A stretch of DNA of 64,000 bases from Aquamicrobium zhengzhouense (GTDB lineage Bacteria > Pseudomonadota > Alphaproteobacteria > Rhizobiales > Rhizobiaceae). This document shows, in pieces, positions 34,444-43,425 of the stretch (positions within the stretch are counted from its first letter, which is position 1; each line of letters starts with the position of its first letter). The notes below the pieces were generated by a model that was given only the letters and a program-made list of their open reading frames with translations, made no database searches and was not told the origin of the DNA. The DNA lies in assembly GCF_016124105.1 (NCBI RefSeq), contig NZ_JADGMQ010000002.1, positions 248,001 through 312,000 of the forward strand, read 5' to 3'. The position numbers were made by a program, and so were the translations under genes.

Positions 34444-34707
34444 ATGCCATCCGGTATCAAGAAGCCAGAGCGATCGGCTCCATTGGCGGGTGCGGGTATT
34501 GTCGCGCCCCTTACCGCTCCTGACACTGCCTTGTCACCAGCTTTCCGTAACGTCCTTGGTTCTTCCGCGCCGAGGCCCCATCTTCCGGCTTCCGCGTTGA
34601 CCGGGGGGCAGGAAATGGCAAAGCAGGCCAAGACGAAAAAACTCGCCGGCAGTCTGAAGGGTGGCTTGCGGGGCACGCCGGTCAGACCTCGCAGCGGCCA
34701 CAAATAG
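34444..34707 (+). CDS. Small basic hypothetical protein upstream of the ABC exporter genes
   Basis: This 87-residue frame has ATG at 34444 after CGAGGA and a stop 12 bases before the first ABC gene, suggesting operon membership. It is Pro/Ala/Ser-rich with a Lys/Arg-rich tail (MAKQAKTKKLAGSLKGG). An internal ATG at 34615 after GGGGGGCAGGAA could give a 30-residue basic peptide instead. There is no recognisable domain. It may be real, but coding evidence rests only on spacing and ribosome-binding sites. Confidence 0.5.
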   Translation: MPSGIKKPERSAPLAGAGIVAPLTAPDTALSPAFRNVLGSSAPRPHLPASALTGGQEMAKQAKTKKLAGSLKGGLRGTPVRPRSGHK

Positions 34708-34719
34708 ACGAGAAATTCT

Positions 34720-36588
34720 ATGTATCGCTGGTTCGAAAACCTGCTCAATCCGTTCCCGGTCGAGGAGCCGGTTGAGCCACCAGGGAGACTTTTGGCTTTC
34801 TGCATGCATTACACCAAGGGTGCGTGGCCGATCATCATAGTTTCTGCAATCATGACCGCGGCCATCGCACTCGCGGAAGTCTGGCTGTTCGGGTTTCTCG
34901 GCAATATCGTTGACTGGCTCTCGGTGCAGAGCAGGGAAACCTTCCTTCAAAACGAAGGGTGGAAGCTCGCAGGCATGGCCTTCGTCGTGCTTGTGGTGCT
35001 GCCATCGCTGACGCTGTTCAACTCGCTGACCGAGCATCAGTCGCTGTTCGGCAATTTTCCGATGCGCATTCGCTGGCAGGTCCATAGGTACCTGCTGAAG
35101 CAATCGATGACCTACTATCAGGACGAGTTTGCCGGGCGGATTTCCACCAAGCTCATGCAAACTGCCCTCGCAGTGCGCGAATGCGTCGTCAAGCTGATAG
35201 ACGTGATGAATTATGTCGTCGTCTATTTCCTGGGGATGCTCTGGCTTGTTGCGTCGGCGGACTGGCGGCTGGCTATGCCCCTATGCGTATGGCTGGTCTC
35301 CTATGCGCTGTTGCTCCGATACTTTGTCCCGCGGCTGGGGAAGGTCTCGCAGGAGCAAGCTGATGCACGATCAGTGATGACCGGCCGGGTGGTGGACAGC
35401 TATGCCAACATCCAGACGGTCAAGCTGTTCAGCCATGCGAAGCGAGAGGCGTCGTTTGCGCGTGAGGGGATGGAGGATTTTCTTACCACCGTTCACCGCA
35501 TGATGCGTCTGGTGACGAACCTCTACACGCTTCTCATCCTGTCCAACTCGATCTTGCTGGCTGTTGTCGGCTACATTTCCATCCAGCTTTGGCTTGCGGG
35601 GGCAGTCACCGTCGGTGCGGTGGCGATCGCAATCGGCCTCGTGCTCCGCTTGTGGGGAATGTCGCAGTGGATCATGTGGGAAGTGTCCGGCCTGTTCGAG
35701 AATGTGGGCACGGTTCAAGACGGGATACGCTCGATCTCGCTGCCGCACCTGGTTGAGGACAAGCCGAACGCGAAGGAACTGGTCGTCCATGATGGGGAGA
35801 TCATGTTCGACAATGTCCGGTTCGACTACGGCAAGAAGAAGAGCGTCCTGAACGGCTTGTCGCTCAAAATCCGGCCGGGCGAAAAGGTTGGTATCGTCGG
35901 GCGCTCGGGTGCCGGGAAGTCGACACTCGTGAACATCCTGCTCCGCTTCTACGACATTGAGGGCGGCAAGGTGACGATTGATGGCCAGGATATCACGGAC
36001 GTCACCCAGGACTCCCTGAGAGCGCATATTGGTGTTGTTACGCAGGATACATCTCTTCTGCACCGCTCGGTGCGCGACAACATCCGCTATGGCCGTCCGG
36101 ATGCGACCGATGAATTGGTTCTGGAAGCAGCCCGAAAGGCAGAAGCGCTCGACTTTATCGCGGGTCTGTCCGACCCGCATGAGCGCAGGGGGCTAGATGC
36201 GCATGTAGGCGAGCGCGGCGTCAAACTTTCGGGTGGTCAGCGCCAGCGTATCGCGATCGCGCGCGTTATGTTGAAAGACGCGCCGATCCTGATCCTCGAT
36301 GAGGCAACTTCTGCGCTCGATTCGGAGGTTGAGGAGGCGATACAGCAGAACCTTTACCGTCTGATGGAGGGCAAGACGGTGATCGCGATTGCGCATCGTC
36401 TTTCCACCATCGCCGCGATGGATCGGTTGATCATTCTGGATAAGGGCGAAGTGATCGAGGAAGGCACTCACGACCAACTCATTGCCAAAGGCGGTCTTTA
36501 TGCCCAGCTATGGCAGAGACAGTCCGGTGGTTTCCTTCTTCACGAGGAGGCCTCTGACGAGACAGAGAAAGAGATTGCCGCCGAGTGA
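34720..36588 (+). CDS. ABC exporter half-transporter, first subunit (MsbA-like)
   Basis: This 622-residue fused permease-ATPase has six transmembrane helices in residues 20-330, then a nucleotide-binding domain with Walker A GRSGAGKST (about 391-399), Q-loop VVTQDTSLLH, signature LSGGQRQRIAIARVM (about 502) and Walker B ILILDEATSALDSE. All catalytic elements are intact. The next gene overlaps it by four bases (GTGA) and encodes a homologous subunit, so they probably form a heterodimeric exporter. The substrate (lipid, peptide or drug) is not readable. Confidence 0.92.
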   Translation: MYRWFENLLNPFPVEEPVEPPGRLLAFCMHYTKGAWPIIIVSAIMTAAIALAEVWLFGFLGNIVDWLSVQSRETFLQNEGWKLAGMAFVVLVVLPSLTLFNSLTEHQSLFGNFPMRIRWQVHRYLLKQSMTYYQDEFAGRISTKLMQTALAVRECVVKLIDVMNYVVVYFLGMLWLVASADWRLAMPLCVWLVSYALLLRYFVPRLGKVSQEQADARSVMTGRVVDSYANIQTVKLFSHAKREASFAREGMEDFLTTVHRMMRLVTNLYTLLILSNSILLAVVGYISIQLWLAGAVTVGAVAIAIGLVLRLWGMSQWIMWEVSGLFENVGTVQDGIRSISLPHLVEDKPNAKELVVHDGEIMFDNVRFDYGKKKSVLNGLSLKIRPGEKVGIVGRSGAGKSTLVNILLRFYDIEGGKVTIDGQDITDVTQDSLRAHIGVVTQDTSLLHRSVRDNIRYGRPDATDELVLEAARKAEALDFIAGLSDPHERRGLDAHVGERGVKLSGGQRQRIAIARVMLKDAPILILDEATSALDSEVEEAIQQNLYRLMEGKTVIAIAHRLSTIAAMDRLIILDKGEVIEEGTHDQLIAKGGLYAQLWQRQSGGFLLHEEASDETEKEIAAE

Positions 36589-38477
36589 GACAAACCGGGA
36601 CCGACGATCGCAAGGATGACGGATTCGCCGAACGTATATGGCGAAGGGCTGAGGGCGTCATCGAGCCCTTTGGTGATACCGAGCAGGACGTTCTGCCGCG
36701 CGATGCGTGGCAGTTCATCCTCTTCTTCGCCAGGCAGGCGCGGGGGCCGTTTATTCTTCTTCTGATCGTCGGCGGCATGTCGGGGGCCGTCGAGGCAGCG
36801 ATGTATTGGTCTATTGGCTGGATCATCGATCTGCTGGAGCACTCAACGCCCTCGCAACTCCTTGCAGATCATTGGCTGTCGCTTGCGGGCTTTCTTCTGC
36901 TGGTGCTTGTGGTGCGCGCTGGGGTGATGATCGCGAACACCGTGGTTGAGCAGCAAGTCATTGTCCCGTCATTCTACCAACTCGTTCGTTGGCAGTCCTT
37001 CCGTAGAGTCATCGAGCAGCCATACGCTTTTTATCAGAATGACTTCGCCGGACGAATTGCGACAAAGATTCTACAAGGCGGCGAAGCGACCGGCGACTTC
37101 ATTGTCTCGTCGCTCCAGTCCCTTTGGAGCTTCCTGTCGTTCGTCGTTCTGACGACGACGATCCTCATGCTTCTGGACCCGATGCTGGGCGTCGTACTGC
37201 TTCTCTGGGGTGCCGCCTACGGGGTAACAGCGTGGAGGTTGCTGCCGCCACTGCGCGCTGCCGGGCGGCGAAGCGCTGACGAGCGTTCGATTATGAATGG
37301 CCGTCTGGTGGATGCCTTTACCAACATCATGGCGGTGAAGCTCTTCGATAGCGGCCGCCGCGAGAATGATTTCGTGCGCGACAGCATGGAAGGCTACCTC
37401 GACGCCGTGCGGGGACTTACGCGGGCGATCACGCGGGTGCGCTCCGGGGTCGCTGTCCTGAACGGGATAATGATGGCCGCGGTGTTCGTGTTTGCCATCC
37501 GCGGCTGGATGTCGGGCACGGCAACGACCGGCGAAATCGCCGCCGCGATGGGCCTCGTCTTCAGGCTGAACCAGATGTCCGGCCATATGATGTTCAATCT
37601 CAATGGCTTGATCCGCTCTTTTGCCACGGTGCAGGATGCGACCGGGACGATCTCGGTAAAGCCGGAGATTGCCGACGCGCCCGGTGCAGTCCCGATGCCG
37701 CGCGCAAAGGGCGATATTGTATTCGACAATGTCTCTTTCCACTACGGTCAGGGCGGTGGCGTCATCGAGAACTTCAGCCTGCACATTCGGCCTGGCGAGC
37801 GAGTCGCGTTGATCGGTCCGTCGGGAGCCGGAAAAACGACAATCGTCAATCTGGCACTGCGCCTGTTCGATGTTGAGGCGGGCCGGATTCTTGTTGATGG
37901 CGTGGATATACGCGGTGTGACCCAGGCGTCGCTGCGGGCTCAGTTCGGCGTCGTGGCGCAAGACCCGATGTTGATGCACCGCTCCATCCGCGACAACATC
38001 GCCTATAGCAAGCCAGGTGCAGCCGATGATGAGGTCTTCGAAGCAGCCCGCCGCGCGGCAGCACACGACTTTATCGTTGGAGTGACAGATCCGAAGGGGC
38101 GCGTCGGTTATGACGCCCATGTAGGCGAGCGGGGAGTGAAGCTGTCAGGCGGCCAGCGGCAGCGCATTGCGCTGGCACGGATGATGCTCAAGAACGCCCC
38201 GATCCTCATACTCGATGAAGCCACCTCGGCACTGGATTCAGAAGTGGAGGCGGCGATCCAGGAAAACCTCACCGAGCTCATGATGGGCAAGACCGTTATC
38301 GCGGTGGCCCATCGGCTTTCCACCATCGCCGCCCTTGATCGTCTGGTCGTGGTAGATCGTGGGCGTATCGTGGAAGAAGGCACTCATGAGGGGCTGATCC
38401 AGCGCGATGGGCTCTATGCCCAGTTGTGGAAGCGGCAGTCGGGCGGCTTCCTGGCTTCTCGTCTAGCCGCGGAGTAG
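36585..38477 (+). CDS. ABC exporter half-transporter, second subunit
   Basis: This 630-residue MsbA-like half-transporter has six helices at about 40-340, Walker A GPSGAGKTT (about 411-419), signature LSGGQRQRIALARMM (about 518) and Walker B ILILDEATSALDSE. Unlike many heterodimeric exporters, neither subunit shows a degenerate ATP site in these motifs. The start is GTG 36585, overlapping the first subunit. The stop is followed four bases later by the DUF6665 gene, extending the operon. Confidence 0.92.
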   Translation: MRQTGTDDRKDDGFAERIWRRAEGVIEPFGDTEQDVLPRDAWQFILFFARQARGPFILLLIVGGMSGAVEAAMYWSIGWIIDLLEHSTPSQLLADHWLSLAGFLLLVLVVRAGVMIANTVVEQQVIVPSFYQLVRWQSFRRVIEQPYAFYQNDFAGRIATKILQGGEATGDFIVSSLQSLWSFLSFVVLTTTILMLLDPMLGVVLLLWGAAYGVTAWRLLPPLRAAGRRSADERSIMNGRLVDAFTNIMAVKLFDSGRRENDFVRDSMEGYLDAVRGLTRAITRVRSGVAVLNGIMMAAVFVFAIRGWMSGTATTGEIAAAMGLVFRLNQMSGHMMFNLNGLIRSFATVQDATGTISVKPEIADAPGAVPMPRAKGDIVFDNVSFHYGQGGGVIENFSLHIRPGERVALIGPSGAGKTTIVNLALRLFDVEAGRILVDGVDIRGVTQASLRAQFGVVAQDPMLMHRSIRDNIAYSKPGAADDEVFEAARRAAAHDFIVGVTDPKGRVGYDAHVGERGVKLSGGQRQRIALARMMLKNAPILILDEATSALDSEVEAAIQENLTELMMGKTVIAVAHRLSTIAALDRLVVVDRGRIVEEGTHEGLIQRDGLYAQLWKRQSGGFLASRLAAE

Positions 38478-38481
38478 CGAG

Positions 38482-38808
38482 ATGGCCCTTCGACCACCAT
38501 CCCGGTATCAGTCCAGTGCGATCGGAGTGTCTTCAGCATCAGGTGTGCTCAATACGCTCGATCATGAGATCCTTGGTGAGAAGGCTGCAGCGCTGGGCCG
38601 GGCAGGGGAGAAGGTTCAGTCCGCTCTTGGTCGGCTGGGCGTGGAGCCTGCCGACTCACCGAGACGCGAGAAGTTGGTGAAACAGGCGGCGGATGCCGTC
38701 TACGCCTACTTCATCCAGCGCGAATTATGTGGATTACGGCGCCATCATGATGTGATCCGCGAATACAGCATTCCGGCGGAGGTCTTGCTGCGCTTGGGCG
38801 CGTCCTGA
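38482..38808 (+). CDS. DUF6665 family protein
   Basis: This 108-residue soluble helical protein has a conserved segment VYAYFIQRELCGLRRHHDVI (about 73-92) that I associate with the DUF6665 family of Hyphomicrobiales. Function is unknown. It starts four bases after the second ABC subunit, so co-transcription with the exporter is likely; a regulatory or accessory role is pure inference. It is followed by petA after about 220 bases. Confidence 0.75.
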   Translation: MALRPPSRYQSSAIGVSSASGVLNTLDHEILGEKAAALGRAGEKVQSALGRLGVEPADSPRREKLVKQAADAVYAYFIQRELCGLRRHHDVIREYSIPAEVLLRLGAS

Positions 38809-39027
38809 TAACGGTAGATACCCCGCGACAATCTGCCCACGAAGGTTCGTAATGCTGGACAATTGTGCGTTGCGCGCATAGAAACCTTCGCAAAATGCAA
38901 GGGGGAATCCGCTCGCCACATCCTGTCGCCTGATCTCAGGGGGTTGGAGGTGGCAGGCAATATGTGCGTCAGGGTGACGACGGCAGGGTTCCTTCGGGCA
39001 AAAATAAGGCGAAAGGACCCAGTGCCC

Positions 39028-39591
39028 GTGAGCGCGAACGAAGCGACCGATCATAACCGCCGCGATTTTCTTTACATCGCTACCGGCATGGCTGGCGTAG
39101 TGGCTGTCGGCGGTGCCGCCTGGCCGTTTATCGACCAGATGCGCCCTGATGCATCTACGCTGGCTTTGGCAACCATCGACGTTGATGTCTCGGCGATTGA
39201 GCCCGGCATGTCGGTGACTGCCAAGTGGCGTGGCAAGCCGATCTTCATCCGTAACCGTACGGAGCAGGAGATCGAAGAAGCCCGTCAGGTGCCGCTCGCC
39301 GATCTTAAGGATCCAGTCGCTCGCAACGACAATATCGATGCGAACGCAGAGGCGACCGACCTGGCGCGCTCGGCAGGTGAGGGCAAAGAGAACTGGATCG
39401 TCATGATCGGTTCGTGCACCCATCTGGGTTGTGTGCCGCTCGGCCAGGCTGGTGATTTTGGTGGCTGGTTCTGCCCGTGCCACGGCTCCCACTACGACAC
39501 CGCGGGACGTATCCGCGTCGGACCTGCGCCTACCAACCTTCCGGTTCCGACTTTTCAATTCATTTCCGACACGGTCATCCGGATCGGTTGA
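39028..39591 (+). CDS. petA: Ubiquinol-cytochrome c reductase iron-sulfur (Rieske) subunit
   Basis: This 187-residue subunit of the bc1 complex is anchored by an N-terminal helix and carries a twin-arginine motif (NRRDFLYIATGMAG, about 10-23), so it is exported folded by Tat. The [2Fe-2S] cluster ligands are CTHLGC (about 130-135) and CPCHGS (about 149-154), with the disulfide Cys present. GTG 39028 is the likely start (AAAGGA upstream); the longer frame adds 55 implausible codons. It is first in the petABC operon. Confidence 0.95.
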   Translation: MSANEATDHNRRDFLYIATGMAGVVAVGGAAWPFIDQMRPDASTLALATIDVDVSAIEPGMSVTAKWRGKPIFIRNRTEQEIEEARQVPLADLKDPVARNDNIDANAEATDLARSAGEGKENWIVMIGSCTHLGCVPLGQAGDFGGWFCPCHGSHYDTAGRIRVGPAPTNLPVPTFQFISDTVIRIG

Positions 39592-39613
39592 GGCATCAAG
39601 AGAGCAATAGACC

Positions 39614-40906
39614 ATGAGCGGTGGACACTCGACCTATTCGCCCCAGACAGGCATTGAACGTTGGTTCGATGCCCGTATGCCGCTTCCGCGGCTGATCCAT
39701 GATTCGTTTGTTTCTTACCCGGTACCGCGCAATCTGAACTACGCGTACACCTTCGGCGGTATTCTCTCGCTGATGCTCGTCGTTCAGATCGTCACCGGTA
39801 TCGTGTTGGCGATGCACTACGCCGCCCACACGGGCGCTGCCTTCGACTCCGTCGAAAAGATCATGCGCGACGTGAACTCCGGCTGGCTGATCCGCTATCT
39901 GCACGCCAACGGCGCGTCGATGTTCTTCATCGCCGTCTACATCCACATCTTCCGTGGCCTCTACTACGGCTCCTACAAGGCTCCTCGCGAGCTGCTGTGG
40001 ATCCTCGGCGTGATCATCTACCTCCTGATGATGGCAACCGCCTTCATGGGCTACGTTCTGCCTTGGGGGCAGATGTCCTTCTGGGGCGCAACGGTCATCA
40101 CCGGCTTCTTCACGGCAATTCCGTTGGTTGGTGAGTGGGTCCAGCAGCTGTTGCTGGGTGGCTTCGCGGTGGATAACCCGACGCTGAACCGCTTCTTCTC
40201 GCTGCACTACCTGCTGCCGTTCATGATTGCTGGCGTTGTTGTCCTGCACGTCTGGGCGCTGCACGTGACCGGTCAGACCAACCCGACGGGTATCGAAGTG
40301 AAGTCGAAGACCGACACGCTTCCGTTCACCCCTTACGCGACCATCAAGGACGCGTTCGGCATGGTCCTGTTCCTGGTGATGTTCGCGTATTTCGTGTTCT
40401 ACATCCCGAACTACCTCGGTCACGCTGACAACTACATTCCTGCTGATCCGCTGAAGACGCCTGCGCACATCGTTCCGGAATGGTACTTCCTGCCGTTCTA
40501 CGCGATCCTGCGTGCGATCACCTTCAACATCGGGCCGATCGACTCCAAGCTGGGCGGCGTCCTTGCAATGTTCGGTGCAATCGCGGTGCTGTTCTTCGTT
40601 CCGTGGCTCGACACTTCGAAGGTCCGTTCGGCAGTCTACCGTCCTTGGTACAAGCTGTTCTTCTGGCTCTTCGCGATCAACGCCGTGTTCCTCGGATGGC
40701 TGGGCGCCATGCCTGCGGAAGGCATCTACATTCCGCTGATGCAGGCCTCGACCCTCTTCTACTTCGCGTTCTTCCTCATCATCATGCCGGTCCTTGGCCT
40801 GCTGGAAAAGCCGCGTCGCCTGCCCAACTCGATCACCGAGGCGGTGCTTGAGAAGAATAAGGCGTCCGCACCTCTTCCTGCGGCGTCCACGGAAACCACG
40901 AGCTGA
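39614..40906 (+). CDS. petB: Cytochrome b of the bc1 complex
   Basis: This 430-residue integral membrane cytochrome b has eight helices. Haem ligands are recognisable in LAMHYAAH and in [20 protein letters not shown] (b-haem His pairs), and in [10 protein letters not shown] with VLHVWALHV. The Qo-site motif PEWYFLPFY is present at about 288-296. It transfers electrons from ubiquinol across the inner membrane and pumps protons by the Q cycle. It is 22 bases after petA. It is full length as in Rhodobacter/Bradyrhizobium FbcB. Confidence 0.97.
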   Translation: MSGGHSTYSPQTGIERWFDARMPLPRLIHDSFVSYPVPRNLNYAYTFGGILSLMLVVQIVTGIVLAMHYAAHTGAAFDSVEKIMRDVNSGWLIRYLHANGASMFFIAVYIHIFRGLYYGSYKAPRELLWILGVIIYLLMMATAFMGYVLPWGQMSFWGATVITGFFTAIPLVGEWVQQLLLGGFAVDNPTLNRFFSLHYLLPFMIAGVVVLHVWALHVTGQTNPTGIEVKSKTDTLPFTPYATIKDAFGMVLFLVMFAYFVFYIPNYLGHADNYIPADPLKTPAHIVPEWYFLPFYAILRAITFNIGPIDSKLGGVLAMFGAIAVLFFVPWLDTSKVRSAVYRPWYKLFFWLFAINAVFLGWLGAMPAEGIYIPLMQASTLFYFAFFLIIMPVLGLLEKPRRLPNSITEAVLEKNKASAPLPAASTETTS

Positions 40907-40935
40907 TCGATCCGGTGCAGACAGGAACAACAACC

Positions 40936-41763
40936 ATGAAAACTTTCCTCAAGGCACTGACGGTAGCTGGCATCGCGGTCGGGACGGCTGGTGCCGCCCA
41001 GGCCGCGGAATACCCGCTCGTCAAGCCGGTCGAATTGGACTGGTCTTTCGCTGGCCCGTTCGGCACCTATGACAAGGGCCAGCTCCAGCGCGGTCTCAAG
41101 GTCTATCGTGAGGCTTGCGCCGCCTGCCACGGCCTGGAGCGCGTTGCCTTCCGCAACCTGCAGGATCTCGGCTACACCGACGCACAGGTCCGTGCTCTGG
41201 CTGCTGAGTACGAAGTTGAAGATGGTCCGGACGCCTCGGGTGACATGTTCACCCGTCCGGCGATCCCGTCAGATACTTTCCCGTCACCTTTCGCAAACCC
41301 GGAAGCAGCAGCTGCCGCAAACAACGGTGCTGCTCCTCCGGACCTGTCGCTGATCGCCAAGGCCCGTGCGGTCACTCGAGGCTTCCCCACCTTCGTGTTT
41401 GACATCTTCACGCAGTATGCGGAAAGCGGTCCGGACTACATCCATAGCCTCCTGGTAGGCTATCAGGATGCGCCGGAAGGCGAGGAAGTTCAGCCGGGTA
41501 CCTACTACAACCCGCACTTCATCGCCGGTACGGCATTGTCGATGCCGCCTCCGTTGAGCGAGGGACAGGTCACCTACGACGATGGTGCTCCGGAGACCCT
41601 CGATCAATACGCCCGTGATATCTCGGCGTTCCTGATGTGGGCTGCCGAGCCGAAGCTCGAAGCGCGGAAGCAGATGGGCTTCAACGTCATGGTCTTCTTG
41701 CTGCTTTTTGCGGGCCTGATCTACCTGACGAAGCGCAAGGTCTGGTCCACGGTCGAGCACTAA
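40936..41763 (+). CDS. petC: Cytochrome c1 of the bc1 complex
   Basis: This 275-residue protein has a cleavable signal peptide (cut after AGAAQA, about residue 23), the haem-binding CAACHGL (about 60-66), the axial Met in GTALSMPPPLSEG (about 203) and a C-terminal membrane anchor (NVMVFLLLFAGLIYL). It accepts electrons from the Rieske protein and passes them to soluble cytochrome c. The start is ATG 40936 (AGGA upstream); the frame opens at GTG 40915. It is the last gene of petABC, followed by a terminator. Confidence 0.96.
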   Translation: MKTFLKALTVAGIAVGTAGAAQAAEYPLVKPVELDWSFAGPFGTYDKGQLQRGLKVYREACAACHGLERVAFRNLQDLGYTDAQVRALAAEYEVEDGPDASGDMFTRPAIPSDTFPSPFANPEAAAAANNGAAPPDLSLIAKARAVTRGFPTFVFDIFTQYAESGPDYIHSLLVGYQDAPEGEEVQPGTYYNPHFIAGTALSMPPPLSEGQVTYDDGAPETLDQYARDISAFLMWAAEPKLEARKQMGFNVMVFLLLFAGLIYLTKRKVWSTVEH

Positions 41764-41787
41764 GCGGATCGACTTTTCCGATTGAAC

Positions 41788-41815
41788 GGGGCGGCAGCTG
41801 CCGCCCTTTTCTTTT
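41788..41815 (+). terminator. Rho-independent terminator after petABC
   Basis: GGGCGGCAG/CTGCCGCCC forms a 9-bp self-complementary stem at about 41788-41806, followed by TTTTCTTTT. It lies 25 bases beyond the petC stop. Confidence 0.9.
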
Positions 41816-41861
41816 GCCGCCGTTCAAGGCAAATCATGTCCGGTAATCTAGGGAACCGCCG

Positions 41862-42407
41862 ATGTCTACATCCGTAGAGAAAACGCTCCTCTCCGTCCTG
41901 CGTACGATCCCAGACTACCCAAAGCCTGGCGTTCAGTTCAGGGACATCACGACGCTGCTTGGGGATGCCAGTGCGTTCCGGCGGGCAGTCGACGAGCTCG
42001 TACACCCATATGCGGGTCAGAAGATCGACAAGGTTGCCGGCATTGAAGCCCGTGGCTTCATCCTGGGCGGGGCAATGGCGCATCAGCTTTCGGCTGGCTT
42101 TGTGCCGATCCGAAAGAAGGGCAAGCTTCCCTATGACACGGTCCGCGTCGCCTATAGCCTAGAATATGGCATTGACGAGATGGAGATGCACCGCGATGCG
42201 GTAACACCGGGACAGCGAGTTATGCTGGTGGACGACCTTATCGCCACCGGCGGCACGGCAGAGGCGGCAGTCAAGTTGCTGCGCCAGATGGGCGCCGACA
42301 TCGTCGCAGCTTGCTTCGTCATCGATCTTCCGGACCTTGGCGGCAGAAAGAAGCTGGAGGCGCTCGACGTTCCGGTGCGTACCCTCATTTCCTTCGAGGG
42401 TGATTGA
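41862..42407 (+). CDS. apt: Adenine phosphoribosyltransferase
   Basis: This 181-residue type I phosphoribosyltransferase has [18 protein letters not shown] at the N-terminus (adenine-binding hood), [12 protein letters not shown], and the PRPP loop [17 protein letters not shown] (about 122-138). It salvages adenine to AMP with PRPP. Its PRPP supplier, prs, lies 7 kb away in the same window. It has its own transcript after the petC terminator and ends at another terminator. Confidence 0.96.
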   Translation: MSTSVEKTLLSVLRTIPDYPKPGVQFRDITTLLGDASAFRRAVDELVHPYAGQKIDKVAGIEARGFILGGAMAHQLSAGFVPIRKKGKLPYDTVRVAYSLEYGIDEMEMHRDAVTPGQRVMLVDDLIATGGTAEAAVKLLRQMGADIVAACFVIDLPDLGGRKKLEALDVPVRTLISFEGD

Positions 42408-42419
42408 TCTGAAAATAAC

Positions 42420-42442
42420 AGGCGGCTCCGAGCCGCCTTTTT
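42420..42442 (+). terminator. Terminator between apt and the MaoC genes
   Basis: AGGCGGCT-CCG-AGCCGCCT, a 7 to 8-bp GC stem, is followed by TTTTT. It serves apt and may also act for the convergent MaoC gene, whose stop begins at 42443. Confidence 0.88.
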
Positions 42443-42910
42443 CTATTCCTTGACCAGAACCACATTCTCGAAGCTCAGCACCTTGGTGCCGTCTTCGTTG
42501 AACGCTTCTCCTTCGAGGCTGAGCAGACGCCATCCGGGGCGCGACGCGAGCGGGCGATGTCTCACGGCTTTCCTGGTGAAGGTAATGGTCTCCCCCGCAA
42601 AGACGGGACGGAGCCATTGAAGGTTCTCGAAGCCGGGTGAGGGCCCGAATTCGGGTTCCGCCTCATGCGCCCAGCGTCCTGCCGCGCGCTCAGATTCCTG
42701 ATGGCGCAGATTGTACTTCATCCATGTTGCGCAGGTGTGCCAACCGGAAGCACACAAGCTTCCGAAGACGCTGTTATAGGCGGCTTCCTCATCGACATGG
42801 AAGGGTTGCGGGTCATACTTCGCCGCAAAAGCCTTGATCTCGTCAGCAGTGAATGTGTGCGAGCCGAGTATGACTGTCTCGCCGAGGCGAAACCGGTGAT
42901 CGAGGGTCAT
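42443..42910 (-). CDS. MaoC-family dehydratase-like protein (second of pair)
   Basis: This 155-residue hot-dog-fold protein has a MaoC/hydratase-2 signature with FAAKYDPQPFHVDEEAA (catalytic Asp and His, about 28-44) followed by SGWHTCATWM. Such enzymes hydrate enoyl-CoAs, or act as thioesterase-like domains. It overlaps the upstream MaoC gene by four bases, and the two may form a heterodimer; the substrate is unknown. Confidence 0.88.
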   Translation of the reverse strand: MTLDHRFRLGETVILGSHTFTADEIKAFAAKYDPQPFHVDEEAAYNSVFGSLCASGWHTCATWMKYNLRHQESERAAGRWAHEAEPEFGPSPGFENLQWLRPVFAGETITFTRKAVRHRPLASRPGWRLLSLEGEAFNEDGTKVLSFENVVLVKE

Positions 42911-43368
42911 GCGGCCACCTCGCGCTTGAGGAACATACCGGTGTGCTTCACCTGCATGACGATCTCGGACTTCTGGTTCGACATTTCATGACGGACGGTT
43001 ACGAAGCCTAGATCCGGGCGCGACGTCGAGCTCCGTGTCGCCAGCACCGTCGTCCTGACCTTGATGGTATCGCCAGCGAGCACCGGCCGCATCCAGCGCA
43101 CGTAGTCGATGCCAGGGGCTCCCTGAGAGGTGGAATCGAGGAGGAAGGCATCGCACATCATTCGCATCAGCATGGCGCAGCTGTGCCAGCCAGAGGCGGC
43201 CAGTCCGCCGAGTATGCTTGCCTTGCCAGCGTCTTCATCCAGATGCATCGGCTGGGCGTCGAACTCGGACGCGAACTCGATGATCTCCTGCGCGGTCACG
43301 AGTTTTTCGCCAAGTTGGAGCGTCATACCCTCTTGGAAATCTTCGAACGCCCAACGTTTTTCAGTCAT
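42907..43368 (-). CDS. MaoC-family dehydratase-like protein (first of pair)
   Basis: This 153-residue MaoC-fold protein has FASEFDAQPMHLDEDAGK (about 30-47) and SGWHSCAMLMRMM. It is paralogous to the next gene. The start is ATG 43368 with GGATGAG just before; a TTG four codons upstream is possible. The pair reads away from ychF and is separated from it by a hairpin at 43395-43418. Confidence 0.88.
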   Translation of the reverse strand: MTEKRWAFEDFQEGMTLQLGEKLVTAQEIIEFASEFDAQPMHLDEDAGKASILGGLAASGWHSCAMLMRMMCDAFLLDSTSQGAPGIDYVRWMRPVLAGDTIKVRTTVLATRSSTSRPDLGFVTVRHEMSNQKSEIVMQVKHTGMFLKREVAA

Positions 43369-43394
43369 CGGCTCATCCAATGGATATTCACTAA

Positions 43395-43418
43395 GAAGGC
43401 GGCTCGAAAGCCGCCTTC
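43395..43418 (-). terminator. Hairpin between ychF and the MaoC pair
   Basis: A perfect 10-bp stem GAAGGCGGCT/AGCCGCCTTC has a CGAA loop on the plus strand. It starts eight bases past the ychF stop. The following T-tract is short (TTAG), so termination may be partial. Confidence 0.7.
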
Positions 43419-43425
43419 GTTGATC

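Noticed and set aside
39596-40933. 445-codon minus-strand frame opposite petB
   Set aside because: Antisense shadow of a well-supported cytochrome b gene; low-complexity charged sequence.
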